Assembly: GCF_900115845.1 (NCBI RefSeq)
Contig: NZ_FOXX01000001.1
Location: forward strand, 186,001 to 250,000
DNA length: 64,000 bases
Direction of reading: 5' to 3'
DNA from: Priestia endophytica DSM 13796
Lineage (GTDB): Bacteria > Bacillota > Bacilli > Bacillales > Bacillaceae_H
The notes under the pieces were generated by a model. It saw only the letters and a program-made list of their open reading frames with translations. It was not told the origin of the DNA and searched no databases. The position numbers were made by a program, and so were the translations under genes. Of the stretch, positions 27,560 through 37,502 are shown piece after piece; position 1 is the first letter of the stretch, and every line of letters begins with the position of its first letter.

Positions 27560-28508
27560 AATCGTCCCCTAGCTTTATTCCAGTCTCAATTAGTGATCCT
27601 TGAAGAACTTGAGCAGCCGTCATACGTTTTTTCCCTGCAGGCTGAAGTTCCGTTATTTTAATAGCTGTACTGTTTCCTGTCGCTACGATAAAACCGTCTT
27701 TTTCAATTTTAATAACCGTACCAGGAGCTTCGTTTTTCTCTGACTCCACTTTTTCTCCCCACCATACTTTTAACACGTCACCATCTAGCGTTGTATAGGC
27801 AACAGGCCAAGGATGTAAACCACGAATATGGTTATAAATTTCTTCTCCGTCTTTTGTCCAGACGATTTTTTCCTGCTCTCGCTTAATATTTGAAGCAAAT
27901 GTTGCTTGGCTATCGTCTTGAGCAATAGGTGTTAATTCCCCGTTTAAAAGCTGTGGAATAGTTTCCTTCAAAAGAGATGCTCCCGCTTCACTCAATTTGT
28001 CATGAAGTGTGCCAACATGGTCTTTTTCTTCAATTGCTACTTCCACTTTTGTTAAGATATCTCCTGCATCAAGCTTTGGCACCATATACATAATTGTCAC
28101 ACCAGTCTTCTTTTTCCCTTGAAGAATGGCATAATGAATTGGTGCTCCACCACGTAGCTCAGGTAAAAGTGAAGCATGTACATTAATGCAGCCATACTTT
28201 GGCGCATCTAAAATTGGAGAAGGCAAGATTTGGCCAAATGCTGCTGTTACAATTAAATCTGGTTCATACGAAAGTACTTTTTTGTATTCTTCTTCAACGC
28301 TAATCTTTTCGGGTTGAAGCACTGGAATGCCGTGTTTTTCTGCTTCTACTTTTACAGGAGGTGGCGTTAGAACGCGCTTTCTCCCTTTTGGTCGATCAGG
28401 CTGTGTTACAACCGCTACAACGTTATATTTTTCTTCTATTAATGTTTTTAATACCGGAACTGAAAAATCCGGTGTTCCCATAAATACGACTTTTGTCAAT
28501 TCGTTCAC
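27552..28508 (-). CDS. fmt: Methionyl-tRNA formyltransferase
   Basis: Fmt formylates initiator Met-tRNA. The 318 residues begin with [14 protein letters not shown] and include the formyl-folate site [15 protein letters not shown] and LDAGDIL, then the C-terminal tRNA-binding barrel. A GTG at 28508 is used here; a TTG three codons later would match relatives and cannot be excluded. In B. subtilis def (peptide deformylase) sits immediately upstream; here it does not. Confidence 0.96.
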   Translation of the reverse strand: MNELTKVVFMGTPDFSVPVLKTLIEEKYNVVAVVTQPDRPKGRKRVLTPPPVKVEAEKHGIPVLQPEKISVEEEYKKVLSYEPDLIVTAAFGQILPSPILDAPKYGCINVHASLLPELRGGAPIHYAILQGKKKTGVTIMYMVPKLDAGDILTKVEVAIEEKDHVGTLHDKLSEAGASLLKETIPQLLNGELTPIAQDDSQATFASNIKREQEKIVWTKDGEEIYNHIRGLHPWPVAYTTLDGDVLKVWWGEKVESEKNEAPGTVIKIEKDGFIVATGNSTAIKITELQPAGKKRMTAAQVLQGSLIETGIKLGDDYE

Positions 28509-28560
28509 TGCCTTTCTTTTGTTCGCACTTAACTCCGCATCCGCTTATTTTCATTACTAC

Positions 28561-28566
28561 ATTGTA
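28561..28566 (-). promoter_or_regulatory. Candidate extended -10 promoter of fmt-rsmB
   Basis: The minus strand has TGGTACAAT, an extended -10 form (TGn plus TACAAT), between the priA terminator and fmt. The -35 (TTTTAT, 17 bases upstream) is weak, as is common for this promoter type. Confidence 0.45.
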
Positions 28567-28587
28567 CCACTTTTATAAAACAAATAA

Positions 28588-28624
28588 AAAGGTCCAAAAA
28601 ACTAAAATAGCTCTTTGAACCTTT
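28588..28624 (-). terminator. Terminator after priA
   Basis: An 11-bp stem (AAAGGTTCAAA / TTTGGACCTTT with one wobble) ends in a T run on the minus strand, 30 bases after priA. Confidence 0.8.
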
Positions 28625-28653
28625 CACATCTATTTTTTTATCTATTTTCCCCC

Positions 28654-31071
28654 TTACATCATCACATAAGGGTTCAAATCAACGTTTATCGTTAAATTTT
28701 GCTTTTGCATTTTCCCTTTGTACTGCTCTAATAAAAAGTGCAGAGAAGAAAAAAGGTCTGGTTCGTTTCTATATTTTATCATGCATTGATAACGATATCT
28801 ATCCTTAATTTTCGCAATAGGAGATGGCACAGCGCCAAGAATAATAGCATTAGAGGAGAGCTTGTTTTGTAAGAAGGATGCGATTTTATCCGTTTCTCCC
28901 ATTGCAACAGCCATATTTTCATGTGCTACTGTCACAAGTGCCAAATAATAAAATGGCGGATACTTCAGCATCTTCCGCATTACCATCTCTTTTTTATAAA
29001 AAGCATCATAGTCATGATAACTCGCAAGATCAATGCTGTAATGTTCAGGCGTATACGTCTGAATAACAACCTCTCCTGGCAGGGAGTGGCGCCCTGCTCT
29101 TCCGCTTACTTGAGTCAGAAGCTGAAATGTTTTTTCGGATGCTCTGAAATCTGGAAGATGAAGCATTGTATCTGCTGAGAGAACACCAACGAGCGTTACA
29201 TTTTCAAAATCAAGACCTTTTGCAATCATTTGTGTACCAAGTAAGATTTGGGCTTGGCCACTTTCAAATCTAGCAAGCAGTTTTTCATGTGAGCCTTTGC
29301 GGCTCGTTGTATCAACGTCCATTCTCACAACAGATGCCTCTGGAATCACCTTAGTAAGCTCTTCTTCCACTTTTTGTGTACCTGTTCCAAAATAGCGGAT
29401 ATGATCGCTTTCACATTCAGGACATTTTGTTGCAAGCTGCTCCTGATGTCCACAGTAATGGCATTTCATTAAGTTCTGATGTCTATGATACGTTAACGAA
29501 ATTTCACAATGTGGACAAGTAGGCACAAAACCACAGTCTCTGCACATGATAAAAGAAGAATGACCGCGCTTATTTAACATAAGCACAATTTGCTCTCCTT
29601 TTTCTAATCGATCCTTCATTTTTTCAAACAGAACGGTCGAGAACATAGAACGGTTGCCATTACGAAGTTCTTCTCTCATATCCACTTTTTCAACTTGGGG
29701 CATTTGGGCATTATTCATACGCTTAGAAAGTGTTAAAAGCGTATAATTCCCTTTGCTCCCTCTCGCAAAGGACTCAAGCGTTGGCGTTGCACTTCCGAGA
29801 ACAACAGGACAGTTGTGATACTTCCCTCGATAAATGGCAACATCTCTTGCATGATAGCGTGGGTTTTCTTCCTGCTTATAGCTTGATTCATGTTCTTCAT
29901 CAATAATAATAATGCCCAAGTTTTTAAATGGTGCAAAGATAGCGGAGCGAGCTCCAACAACAACTGATACTTCTCCCCGCTGAATTTTGCGCCACTCATC
30001 GTATTTTTCTCCTGCTGAAAGTCCACTGTGAAGGACGGCGACTTTTGAACCAAACCGCCCTTTAAATCTTGTGACCATTTGTGGTGTGAGCGAAATTTCA
30101 GGAACAAGAACAATCGCTTCTTCCCCTTTTTCAAGAACACGCTGAATAGACTGGAGGTATACCTCTGTCTTTCCGCTTCCTGTTACTCCATACAAAAGAA
30201 ATACGTTATGCTTATCTTCTTCAATACTTGTATGAATAGGTTTAATAACTTTGCTTTGCTCTTCTGTAAGAGGAAGCGCACTTGTTTTTTGAAACTCTCT
30301 TTCTGCAAACGGATTTCTGTACAGCTCAATCTCAATCTTTTCTAGGAAACCTTTTGAAATAAGTGACTTAATAGGAGCATCTGTAATACCAAGCTCGTCT
30401 TTCAAGTGCTTTACGCTCATCTTTTCCTTTTGGGCAAGTATATATTGAAGAACAAACTTTTGCTTTTCACCTTTTTTGCCCAGTCCATCCATATACTTCT
30501 CAATGTCTTCTTGTTTCATAGAAGGAGAGAGCATAACGCCTCTCAACATTTTTTTATTCACTCTATTTTTAACAATATACGTGACATCTAAAAAGTTCTT
30601 ACTTATGTCTTTTAAAAGATAAGGAGCGGCAGGATGGTTTTTCATATCGCTAAACCTAATGCTCCCTTTTGAAAAAAGAGGCCGCACACTTTCATGAAGT
30701 TGATGCTTTACCTCTTCGGAAGGAAGCGAGATTTCTTTATCGTACTTTGCTTTCATTGCTGCGGGAAGCATCGCTTGAAAAGCTGACATTGCATAACATA
30801 GTGTTTCTTCTGTCAACCATTTCCCAAGTCTAAGCAGCTCCTCTGTTAAAACAGGTTGAAGGTCAACCATCTCGTCAATTTCTTTTAAACGAGCAACATC
30901 TGAACTTTCTTTTATATCAATCACAAAACCTTGAATCTTACGAGGACCGAATGGAACAATAACACGCATTCCTTTTACAACAACGTCTTCTAGACTTTGT
31001 GGAATAATGTAGTCAAAAGGGCGATCCGTTCCTTTTGCTAAAACATCTACAATAATACTTGCTACTTTCAT
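28654..31071 (-). CDS. priA: Primosomal replication restart helicase PriA
   Basis: PriA loads the replicative helicase at collapsed forks. The 805 residues include the DNA-binding N terminus, Walker A GVTGSGKTEV, IIDEEHESSYKQE, a zinc module with eight cysteines (CRDCGFVPTCPHC, CHYCG, CPEC) and the C-terminal helicase motif SGRAGR. Its ATG overlaps the coaBC stop by 4 bases. Confidence 0.97.
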   Translation of the reverse strand: MKVASIIVDVLAKGTDRPFDYIIPQSLEDVVVKGMRVIVPFGPRKIQGFVIDIKESSDVARLKEIDEMVDLQPVLTEELLRLGKWLTEETLCYAMSAFQAMLPAAMKAKYDKEISLPSEEVKHQLHESVRPLFSKGSIRFSDMKNHPAAPYLLKDISKNFLDVTYIVKNRVNKKMLRGVMLSPSMKQEDIEKYMDGLGKKGEKQKFVLQYILAQKEKMSVKHLKDELGITDAPIKSLISKGFLEKIEIELYRNPFAEREFQKTSALPLTEEQSKVIKPIHTSIEEDKHNVFLLYGVTGSGKTEVYLQSIQRVLEKGEEAIVLVPEISLTPQMVTRFKGRFGSKVAVLHSGLSAGEKYDEWRKIQRGEVSVVVGARSAIFAPFKNLGIIIIDEEHESSYKQEENPRYHARDVAIYRGKYHNCPVVLGSATPTLESFARGSKGNYTLLTLSKRMNNAQMPQVEKVDMREELRNGNRSMFSTVLFEKMKDRLEKGEQIVLMLNKRGHSSFIMCRDCGFVPTCPHCEISLTYHRHQNLMKCHYCGHQEQLATKCPECESDHIRYFGTGTQKVEEELTKVIPEASVVRMDVDTTSRKGSHEKLLARFESGQAQILLGTQMIAKGLDFENVTLVGVLSADTMLHLPDFRASEKTFQLLTQVSGRAGRHSLPGEVVIQTYTPEHYSIDLASYHDYDAFYKKEMVMRKMLKYPPFYYLALVTVAHENMAVAMGETDKIASFLQNKLSSNAIILGAVPSPIAKIKDRYRYQCMIKYRNEPDLFSSLHFLLEQYKGKMQKQNLTINVDLNPYVMM

Positions 31072-32276
31072 TTTGACCGTTCCTTTAATAAGTTCACAAC
31101 TTCATTCATAATTCTTTCACTCACATCTTTTTTCGAAAGCAGTGGAAGATCTTGATGATGTCCATCTTTATAGAAGAGCGTCACTATATTTGTGTCTCCT
31201 CCAAAGCCTGCACCTTCTGTTGAAATATTATTAGCGACAATAAGGTCAGCATTTTTTGTTTGAAGCTTTTTCATAGCATATTCTTCAACATGCTCTGTTT
31301 CTGCTGCGAATCCCACTAATAACTGACCATCTTTCTTTTGTCCAAGCGTTTTTAAAATATCTGTTGTTCGTTCCATTTCAATCGCTAAATCTCCGTCTTT
31401 CTTCTTCATCTTCTGCCCAAAAGTTACTTTTGGATGATAATCAGCTACAGCAGCTGATTTAATGACAACAGAAGCATCGTTAAAAACGTTCATAACGGCG
31501 TCAAGCATGTTTGCAGCACTTTCAACTTCCACAAATGTAACACCTGTTGGAGGCGTTAAGTTTGTTGGGCCACTAATAAGGGTAACGTCCGCTCCAAGAT
31601 CTTTAGCAGCCTGCGCTAAAGCGTATCCCATTTTACCTGTTGAGCGATTTGAAAAAAAGCGCACAGGATCTACGTTTTCACGCGTTGGCCCTGCCGTAAT
31701 CACAATTTTCTCTCCAACGAGAAGCTGTTCTTTTTTCGGCGTAAAGTGCTCTTTTACAAGCTCGACAATTTTCTCTGGCTCTTCAAGTCTTCCTCTACCA
31801 ATATACCCACAGGCAAGATACCCTGCTGATGGTTCAATAAAGCGGTAGCCATCGTTATAAAGCGTCATAATATTACGCTGAACAGCTTTGTTATCATACA
31901 TATGCACGTTCATCGCAGGAGCAATCCAAACAGGAGCCGTTGTGGCTAAAAGTGTTGTTGTAAGCATATCATCTCCAAGGCCATTCGCTAACTTTCCAAT
32001 CGTATTAGCTGTTGCTGGAGCTACAATAATTAAGTCTGCCCAATCTGCAACATCAATGTGTGAAATAACGGTTGGATCTTCTTCTAAAAAAGTATCTGTA
32101 TAAACGTGATTTCTCGACAGTGCCTGAAATGTGAGGGGTGTAATAAACTTTGTTGCTGACTCTGTCATTATCACTCTTACTTCTGCTCCACTCTGAATAA
32201 GCTTACTTGTTAAAGCAGCTGCTTTATAAGCGGCAATTCCTCCGCTTACTCCTAATACAATACGTTTTCCTTCCAA
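31068..32276 (-). CDS. coaBC: Bifunctional phosphopantothenoylcysteine decarboxylase/phosphopantothenate-cysteine ligase
   Basis: CoaBC makes 4'-phosphopantetheine for coenzyme A. The 402 residues hold the FMN-dependent CoaC part (GVSGGIAAYKA, HIDVADWAD, PAMNVHMYDN, ACGYIGRGRL) and the CTP-dependent CoaB part (ITAGPTREN.DPVRFFSNRSTGKMG, AAVADY). The start is a TTG with GGGAGAAG in front; no better start is seen. Confidence 0.97.
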   Translation of the reverse strand: MEGKRIVLGVSGGIAAYKAAALTSKLIQSGAEVRVIMTESATKFITPLTFQALSRNHVYTDTFLEEDPTVISHIDVADWADLIIVAPATANTIGKLANGLGDDMLTTTLLATTAPVWIAPAMNVHMYDNKAVQRNIMTLYNDGYRFIEPSAGYLACGYIGRGRLEEPEKIVELVKEHFTPKKEQLLVGEKIVITAGPTRENVDPVRFFSNRSTGKMGYALAQAAKDLGADVTLISGPTNLTPPTGVTFVEVESAANMLDAVMNVFNDASVVIKSAAVADYHPKVTFGQKMKKKDGDLAIEMERTTDILKTLGQKKDGQLLVGFAAETEHVEEYAMKKLQTKNADLIVANNISTEGAGFGGDTNIVTLFYKDGHHQDLPLLSKKDVSERIMNEVVNLLKERSK

Positions 32277-32313
32277 CGTTCTTCTCCCACCTTTTACATT
32301 TATCTTTTAAAAA

Positions 32314-32344
32314 AATAACAACCTAATCATAATAGGTTGTTATT
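32314..32344 (-). terminator. Terminator after rpoZ
   Basis: A 12-bp stem (AATAACAACCTA / TAGGTTGTTATT) with a 7-base loop is followed by seven T on the minus strand. It closes remA-gmk-rpoZ before coaBC. Confidence 0.85.
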
Positions 32345-32355
32345 CTACGTTCATT

Positions 32356-32555
32356 TTAGTTTTCCGATTTTTCAAAATGTAGAACGCCTGCATTGATTTC
32401 TTCAAGCGCACATCCTACAAACTTGTCTGATACTGGATTTTCAACCATAAGGTCGTTATATTCCTGTAAGCTGCGAGCACGTTTCGCTGCAACTGTTACA
32501 AGCGTATATTTTGAATCAAGCTTTGTCATAAGTGTGTCAATTGATGGATATAACA

Positions 32556-32556
<1 letters not shown>
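32356..32556 (-). CDS. rpoZ: RNA polymerase omega subunit
   Basis: The 66-residue omega subunit begins [20 protein letters not shown] and has [10 protein letters not shown] and ALEEINAG, the family core that clamps beta-prime. Two tandem ATG codons occur; the second (32556) has the better distance to GGAGG and shares one base with the gmk stop. Expression is coupled to gmk, as in most Bacillus. Confidence 0.96.
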
Positions 32557-33185
<629 letters not shown>

Positions 33186-33449
33186 TTACCCTTCCGTCAG
33201 TTGTTCACCTTTTGATTCAAGTCGTTGTGAAATGGTTTCTGGTTGAACAGGAGCTAAAATAACATGTTCGCTGTCCATAATAATAACTGATCGTGTTTTA
33301 CGACCAAGCGTTGCATCAATAAGTGTACTTCTTTCTTTTGCATCTTGAATCATTCTTTTAATTGGGGCTGATTCAGGGTGCACAACAGAAATAATTCGCC
33401 CTGATGATACAAAATTTCCAAAACCAACATTAATAAACTTGCTGTTCAT
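33186..33449 (-). CDS. remA: Extracellular matrix regulator RemA (YlzA, DUF370)
   Basis: RemA is a DNA-binding protein that activates biofilm matrix and osmoprotection genes in B. subtilis. The 87-residue product starts [20 protein letters not shown] and contains [16 protein letters not shown], both conserved in the family. The GAGGAGG site is 7 bases from the ATG at 33449; an upstream TTG in frame is less suitable. The gene opens the remA-gmk-rpoZ unit. Confidence 0.95.
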   Translation of the reverse strand: MNSKFINVGFGNFVSSGRIISVVHPESAPIKRMIQDAKERSTLIDATLGRKTRSVIIMDSEHVILAPVQPETISQRLESKGEQLTEG

Positions 33450-33557
33450 CAACAAGCCTCCTCAGCTTCCACACTCTATTTTTCACCATTTATGAATGAT
33501 AACATTGTAGACTTTTTTTCTTGTTTTAAACCCTATGTATCAAAAGTCCCTGCTTCA

Positions 33558-33586
33558 TTTATATATGAACGCTGTACTTTTGACAA
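33558..33586 (-). promoter_or_regulatory. Sigma-A promoter of remA-gmk-rpoZ, overlapping a hairpin
   Basis: TTGTCA (33581-33586), 17 bases and TATAAA (33558-33563) on the minus strand. The same stretch (33541-33582) forms an imperfect inverted repeat with CAAAAGT/ACTTTTG ends that may terminate yloC transcripts. Confidence 0.6.
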
Positions 33587-33590
33587 GGGG

Positions 33591-34469
33591 CTATTCAATA
33601 TTTTGCACTTGCTCTTTAATTCGTTCTAGATTTGTTTTTATATCAATAACTAAACTAGCAATGCTGCTGCTATGAGCTTTTGCTCCTATTGTGTTGCCTT
33701 CCCTGTTTAATTCTTGGACAAGAAAGTCCAGTTTGCGTCCCATTTGAGCTCCGCTTTCAAGCGTTTCCTTAAATTCTCTAATATGGCTATTAATGCGCGT
33801 AATCTCTTCACTGATGTCTGCTTTCTCTGCAAAAATCGCAACTTCTGTCAGAACACGCTGCTCGTCAAATGAGTCACCAAGATGCTCCTGAAGCTTTTTC
33901 TGAATCCGCTCTCGGTACTGTTCTGAAACAGTTGGAGCAAGCTTTGCAATTTCCTCGCAGCTCTTTTCAATTTGACAAATACGATTCATCAAATCTTCTT
34001 TTAGCCGTTCTCCTTCATTTTGACGCATTTTATAAAGTTCTGAAACCGCTTTTCTTGCCGCTTCTTGTACAAGTTCTTTAACTTCTGCATTGTCTCCCTC
34101 TTCATCATGCGTTGTGAAAACACCTTCCATTTCTAAGATGTCTTGGAATGAAAGAGATTGAGGAGGTAAATTTTGCTCTTTCTCAATCGTTTTTAACGCT
34201 TCAACGTATTGTTGAAGAAGTGAGTAATCAGTTTGAAGACTTTTTGTACTCGAACGCTCTCCAGAGACAGTGACAAATACTTCAATTCTTCCTCTTTTAA
34301 TAGATTCGCCAACAATTTTCTTAAGCTTGTCTTCAACATCAACAAGCTGTCTTGGCATACGAACCATCACTTCACAAAATCGGTGGTTAACAGACTTCAT
34401 CTCAACTGTTACCGTGTTTTTTTCACTTTCGGCTTTTCCTCTCCCGAAACCAGTCATACTAACTACCAT
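33591..34469 (-). CDS. yloC: YicC family endoribonuclease YloC
   Basis: The 292-residue protein belongs to the YicC/YloC family, for which endoribonuclease activity has been reported. It begins MVVSMTGFGRGKAE, has SVNHRFCEVMVRMP near the N terminus and the C-terminal GRKLDFLVQELNREGNTIGAKA signature. The longer frame lacks a good ribosome binding site; GGATGTGATAAC precedes the ATG at 34469. Two TATAAT hexamers on the minus strand (34573-34578 and 34588-34593) are candidate -10 elements in its AT-rich upstream region. Confidence 0.93.
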   Translation of the reverse strand: MVVSMTGFGRGKAESEKNTVTVEMKSVNHRFCEVMVRMPRQLVDVEDKLKKIVGESIKRGRIEVFVTVSGERSSTKSLQTDYSLLQQYVEALKTIEKEQNLPPQSLSFQDILEMEGVFTTHDEEGDNAEVKELVQEAARKAVSELYKMRQNEGERLKEDLMNRICQIEKSCEEIAKLAPTVSEQYRERIQKKLQEHLGDSFDEQRVLTEVAIFAEKADISEEITRINSHIREFKETLESGAQMGRKLDFLVQELNREGNTIGAKAHSSSIASLVIDIKTNLERIKEQVQNIE

Positions 34470-34635
34470 GTTATCACATCCATTGCTTCCCTTTATCTTA
34501 AAACCTTGCATATGTGCTTTTCATGTTTTAAGCATTACTACGTAACTTTTTCGTTAAATTATTTAATTATTTATTATAAAACACTTCATTATAAAAGGAA
34601 ATCTCCCTTTATAACCCTTTGCATTATACCATAAA

Positions 34636-34682
34636 AAAAGACACGACAAAACAATAACTCCCCTGTTTTGTCGTGTCTTTTC
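34636..34682 (-). terminator. Terminator after caxP
   Basis: An approximately 17-bp perfect stem (arms AAAGACACGACAAAACA and TGTTTTGTCGTGTCTTT, 10-base loop) followed by T on the minus strand. It lies directly after the caxP stop. Confidence 0.92.
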
Positions 34683-34691
34683 TTTCCTTTT

Positions 34692-37367
34692 TTACTTCTT
34701 CTTCTTTGTTAAAAATGAGCCTGCAAGTAAGAATGTTGGGATGCTCGCCATTGCGATGATGAGCAACCAATCGCGTCCAATGATTGGCACCGTGTGGAAA
34801 ATCGCTTGAAGCGGTTCAACATAAATTACAATCGCCATAAGCAGAATAGAAGATAAAACGGCTCCGATAAGGTACATGTTTCCAAATGGATTTCGATCAA
34901 AAATAGATTTCTCGCTGCGGCAATCAAAGACATGAATCAGCTGAGCAAGTACAAGCGTTGCAAAAGCAACTGTTTGAGCGTACGCCAAATTCCCTGTTTG
35001 CTCGTCATATACAATAATAAATGCTAAGAGTGTCGCAATTCCGATTAAAAATCCTCGGCTGATTACTTTCCATCCAAGTCCTCTAGAAAATATACCTTCT
35101 TTTGGATGTCTTGGACCTCTTTTCATCACATCGTCTTCTGGTTTATCAAGTCCAAGGGCCATTGCTGGAAGTCCATCTGTAACAAGGTTTACCCATAGAA
35201 TTTGTATCGGAACGAGCGGAAGTGGAAGCGCTAAAAGCATGGCAAAGAGCATAACTAGAATTTCACCAACGTTTGAAGCAAGCAGATAGCGAACAAATTT
35301 CCGGATATTTTCATAGATGTTGCGCCCCTCTTTAATAGCTGACTTAATTGTGGCAAAGTTATCATCAAGAAGAACAAGAGATGATGCTTCTTTTGCAACG
35401 TCTGTTCCTGTAATTCCCATAGCGATCCCGATGTCCGCTGATTTAATGGCAGGCGCATCGTTCACTCCGTCGCCTGTCATTGCGACCACATGTCCTTTTG
35501 CTTGCAGTGCTTTTACGATTTTCAGTTTATGCTCTGGAGAGACACGAGCATATACGTCAACATCTTCTACAATCTCTTCAAGTTCTTCTTTAGACATTGA
35601 CGTAATGTCTGTTCCTTGAAGAACTTTTCCCTTTTTCGTTAAAATACCAAGTTCTTTTGCAATTGCTTGAGCTGTAATAACATGATCACCTGTAATCATC
35701 ACTGTTTTAATGCCCGCTTCTTTACATTCTTTCACAGCTTCTTTTACTTCTGTGCGAGGTGGATCAATCATTCCTTGCAAGCCAAGAAAGGTAAGATTTG
35801 ATTCCGCTTCTTTTTCGGTTAGTCTATTATGATTTGAAAGTGGCTTATAAGCAATTGCAATTGTACGAAGAGCTCGCGCTGCTAAATCTTCAACAGCTTT
35901 GTGCACTTCGTTGTAGCGAGAAACAGAAAGAGATTCAAGACGTTCTTTCCATAATATTTGAGAGCTTGTTGTTAATAAAACATCAGGAGCCCCTTTTGTA
36001 ACAACATAGCGCTTGCCTTCTTTGTCTTGAATAATAACGCTCATCATTTTACGAGTTGAATCAAATGGAAATTCTTCTACGATTGTAAACTGCTTTAGCA
36101 TTTCTTCTCTTTCTAATCCAGCTTTTCGAGCTGCTACAACAAGAGCTGCCTCAGTTGGATCTCCATCAAGAACATACTCTTTTTTCCTCTGCAAAATATT
36201 TGTGTTGTTACACAACAATCCGAAAAGAAGGACTTGAGAAAGCTCTCTTGATTTTTGAGGATTTACATCGCGATCATCAAGCCTAAATTTCCCCTCTGGT
36301 GCATATCCTGTTCCTGTGACTCCCCATGTTGTTCCTCCTGCCCAAACATGAGTTACCGTCATTTTATTTTGCGTAAGCGTCCCTGTTTTGTCTGAACAGA
36401 TAACAGAGGCACACCCTAGCGTTTCAACGGCTGGAAGCTTACGAACAATTGCTTTTTTTCTAATCATTCGCTGTACACCTAGTGATAGCGCAACAGTGAC
36501 AATAGCAGGTAATCCTTCTGGAATAGCCGCAACAGCTAAACTTACACCAGCTAAAAACATGCTGTATACGTCATGGCCTTGCAATACACCAACAAACACA
36601 ACGAGCGCTGTTAAAATAAGCGCAATGATAATTAAAATCTTTCCAAGCTGTGCAAGCTTTCGCTGCAGCGGAGTTGTTACTGTTTCAGCATTTTGAAGAA
36701 GATCTGCAATTTGTCCCATTGCCGTATTCATTCCAGTTCCAACAACAACGCCGATTCCACTTCCTCTTGTCACAAGCGTTCCCATAAATGCCATGTTTGT
36801 TTGATCACCAAGGGAAAGATTTTCATCATGAAGCGGGTTCGTCTCCTTTACAGCAGGCACAGACTCTCCTGTTAAAGCAGATTCTTCAATTTCAAGTGCT
36901 TTTGCTTCAACAATTCGTATATCAGCCCCTATTCTATCTCCTGTTGAAAATTTAATGATATCTCCTCTCACAAGTTCTTTTGAAGGCACTTTGCTCCATT
37001 TTTCATTTCGTAACACATTTACTTTCGGTGCTGAAAGTTCTTTTAAAGCATCAAGTGACTTTTCAGCTTTACGTTCTTGAAAGAAACCTAATACACCGTT
37101 AATCAAAACGATGGCAATAATAGCGATAGCATCAATATATTCACCTAAGAAACCTGAAACAAGCGTTGCTCCTAGTAAAACAAGGACCATAAAATCTTTA
37201 AACTGAGCAAGAAACACAAGCAGTGCAGACGGTTTGGACGCCTCTTTTAACTCATTGTAGCCGTGTTCTCTTATTCGACCTTTTGCTTCTTTTTCATCTA
37301 GTCCTTTTTCTTTGTTTGTTTGTGCTGTGTGCAGGACAGTATTCTCACTCATTTCATGCCACTTCAT
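34692..37367 (-). CDS. caxP: P-type calcium-transporting ATPase (YloB/CaxP)
   Basis: An 891-residue P2A-type pump related to animal SERCA. It shows LTGES in the actuator domain, the phosphorylated aspartate in CSDKTGTLTQNK, GDPTEAALV and KGAPD in the nucleotide domain, MTGDGVNDAPAIK, and ten predicted membrane segments including the ion-site helix VAAIPEGLPAIV. In B. subtilis the homologue is made during sporulation. It diverges from rqcH across a 135-base gap. Confidence 0.95.
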   Translation of the reverse strand: MKWHEMSENTVLHTAQTNKEKGLDEKEAKGRIREHGYNELKEASKPSALLVFLAQFKDFMVLVLLGATLVSGFLGEYIDAIAIIAIVLINGVLGFFQERKAEKSLDALKELSAPKVNVLRNEKWSKVPSKELVRGDIIKFSTGDRIGADIRIVEAKALEIEESALTGESVPAVKETNPLHDENLSLGDQTNMAFMGTLVTRGSGIGVVVGTGMNTAMGQIADLLQNAETVTTPLQRKLAQLGKILIIIALILTALVVFVGVLQGHDVYSMFLAGVSLAVAAIPEGLPAIVTVALSLGVQRMIRKKAIVRKLPAVETLGCASVICSDKTGTLTQNKMTVTHVWAGGTTWGVTGTGYAPEGKFRLDDRDVNPQKSRELSQVLLFGLLCNNTNILQRKKEYVLDGDPTEAALVVAARKAGLEREEMLKQFTIVEEFPFDSTRKMMSVIIQDKEGKRYVVTKGAPDVLLTTSSQILWKERLESLSVSRYNEVHKAVEDLAARALRTIAIAYKPLSNHNRLTEKEAESNLTFLGLQGMIDPPRTEVKEAVKECKEAGIKTVMITGDHVITAQAIAKELGILTKKGKVLQGTDITSMSKEELEEIVEDVDVYARVSPEHKLKIVKALQAKGHVVAMTGDGVNDAPAIKSADIGIAMGITGTDVAKEASSLVLLDDNFATIKSAIKEGRNIYENIRKFVRYLLASNVGEILVMLFAMLLALPLPLVPIQILWVNLVTDGLPAMALGLDKPEDDVMKRGPRHPKEGIFSRGLGWKVISRGFLIGIATLLAFIIVYDEQTGNLAYAQTVAFATLVLAQLIHVFDCRSEKSIFDRNPFGNMYLIGAVLSSILLMAIVIYVEPLQAIFHTVPIIGRDWLLIIAMASIPTFLLAGSFLTKKKK

Positions 37368-37416
37368 GACACACGTTCACACCCTTTGCCTTTTAATCTC
37401 TTCTAAGGTAAGCTTA

Positions 37417-37445
37417 TTCAGACTCGTCCAAAAAAATGCTATACT
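37417..37445 (+). promoter_or_regulatory. Sigma-A promoter of rqcH
   Basis: TTCAGA (37417-37422), 17 bases and TATACT (37440-37445), about 55 bases before the rqcH ATG. Confidence 0.65.
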
Positions 37446-37502
37446 TTACAATAGAAAGAAAGAGACGAAAGTTTTTTAAATAGGGGTTAAGGAAGTGTTA
37501 AA

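Noticed and set aside
34233-34634. 133-residue plus-strand open frame across the yloC start
   Set aside because: Antisense to yloC and running into AT-rich upstream DNA; composition unlike a protein.
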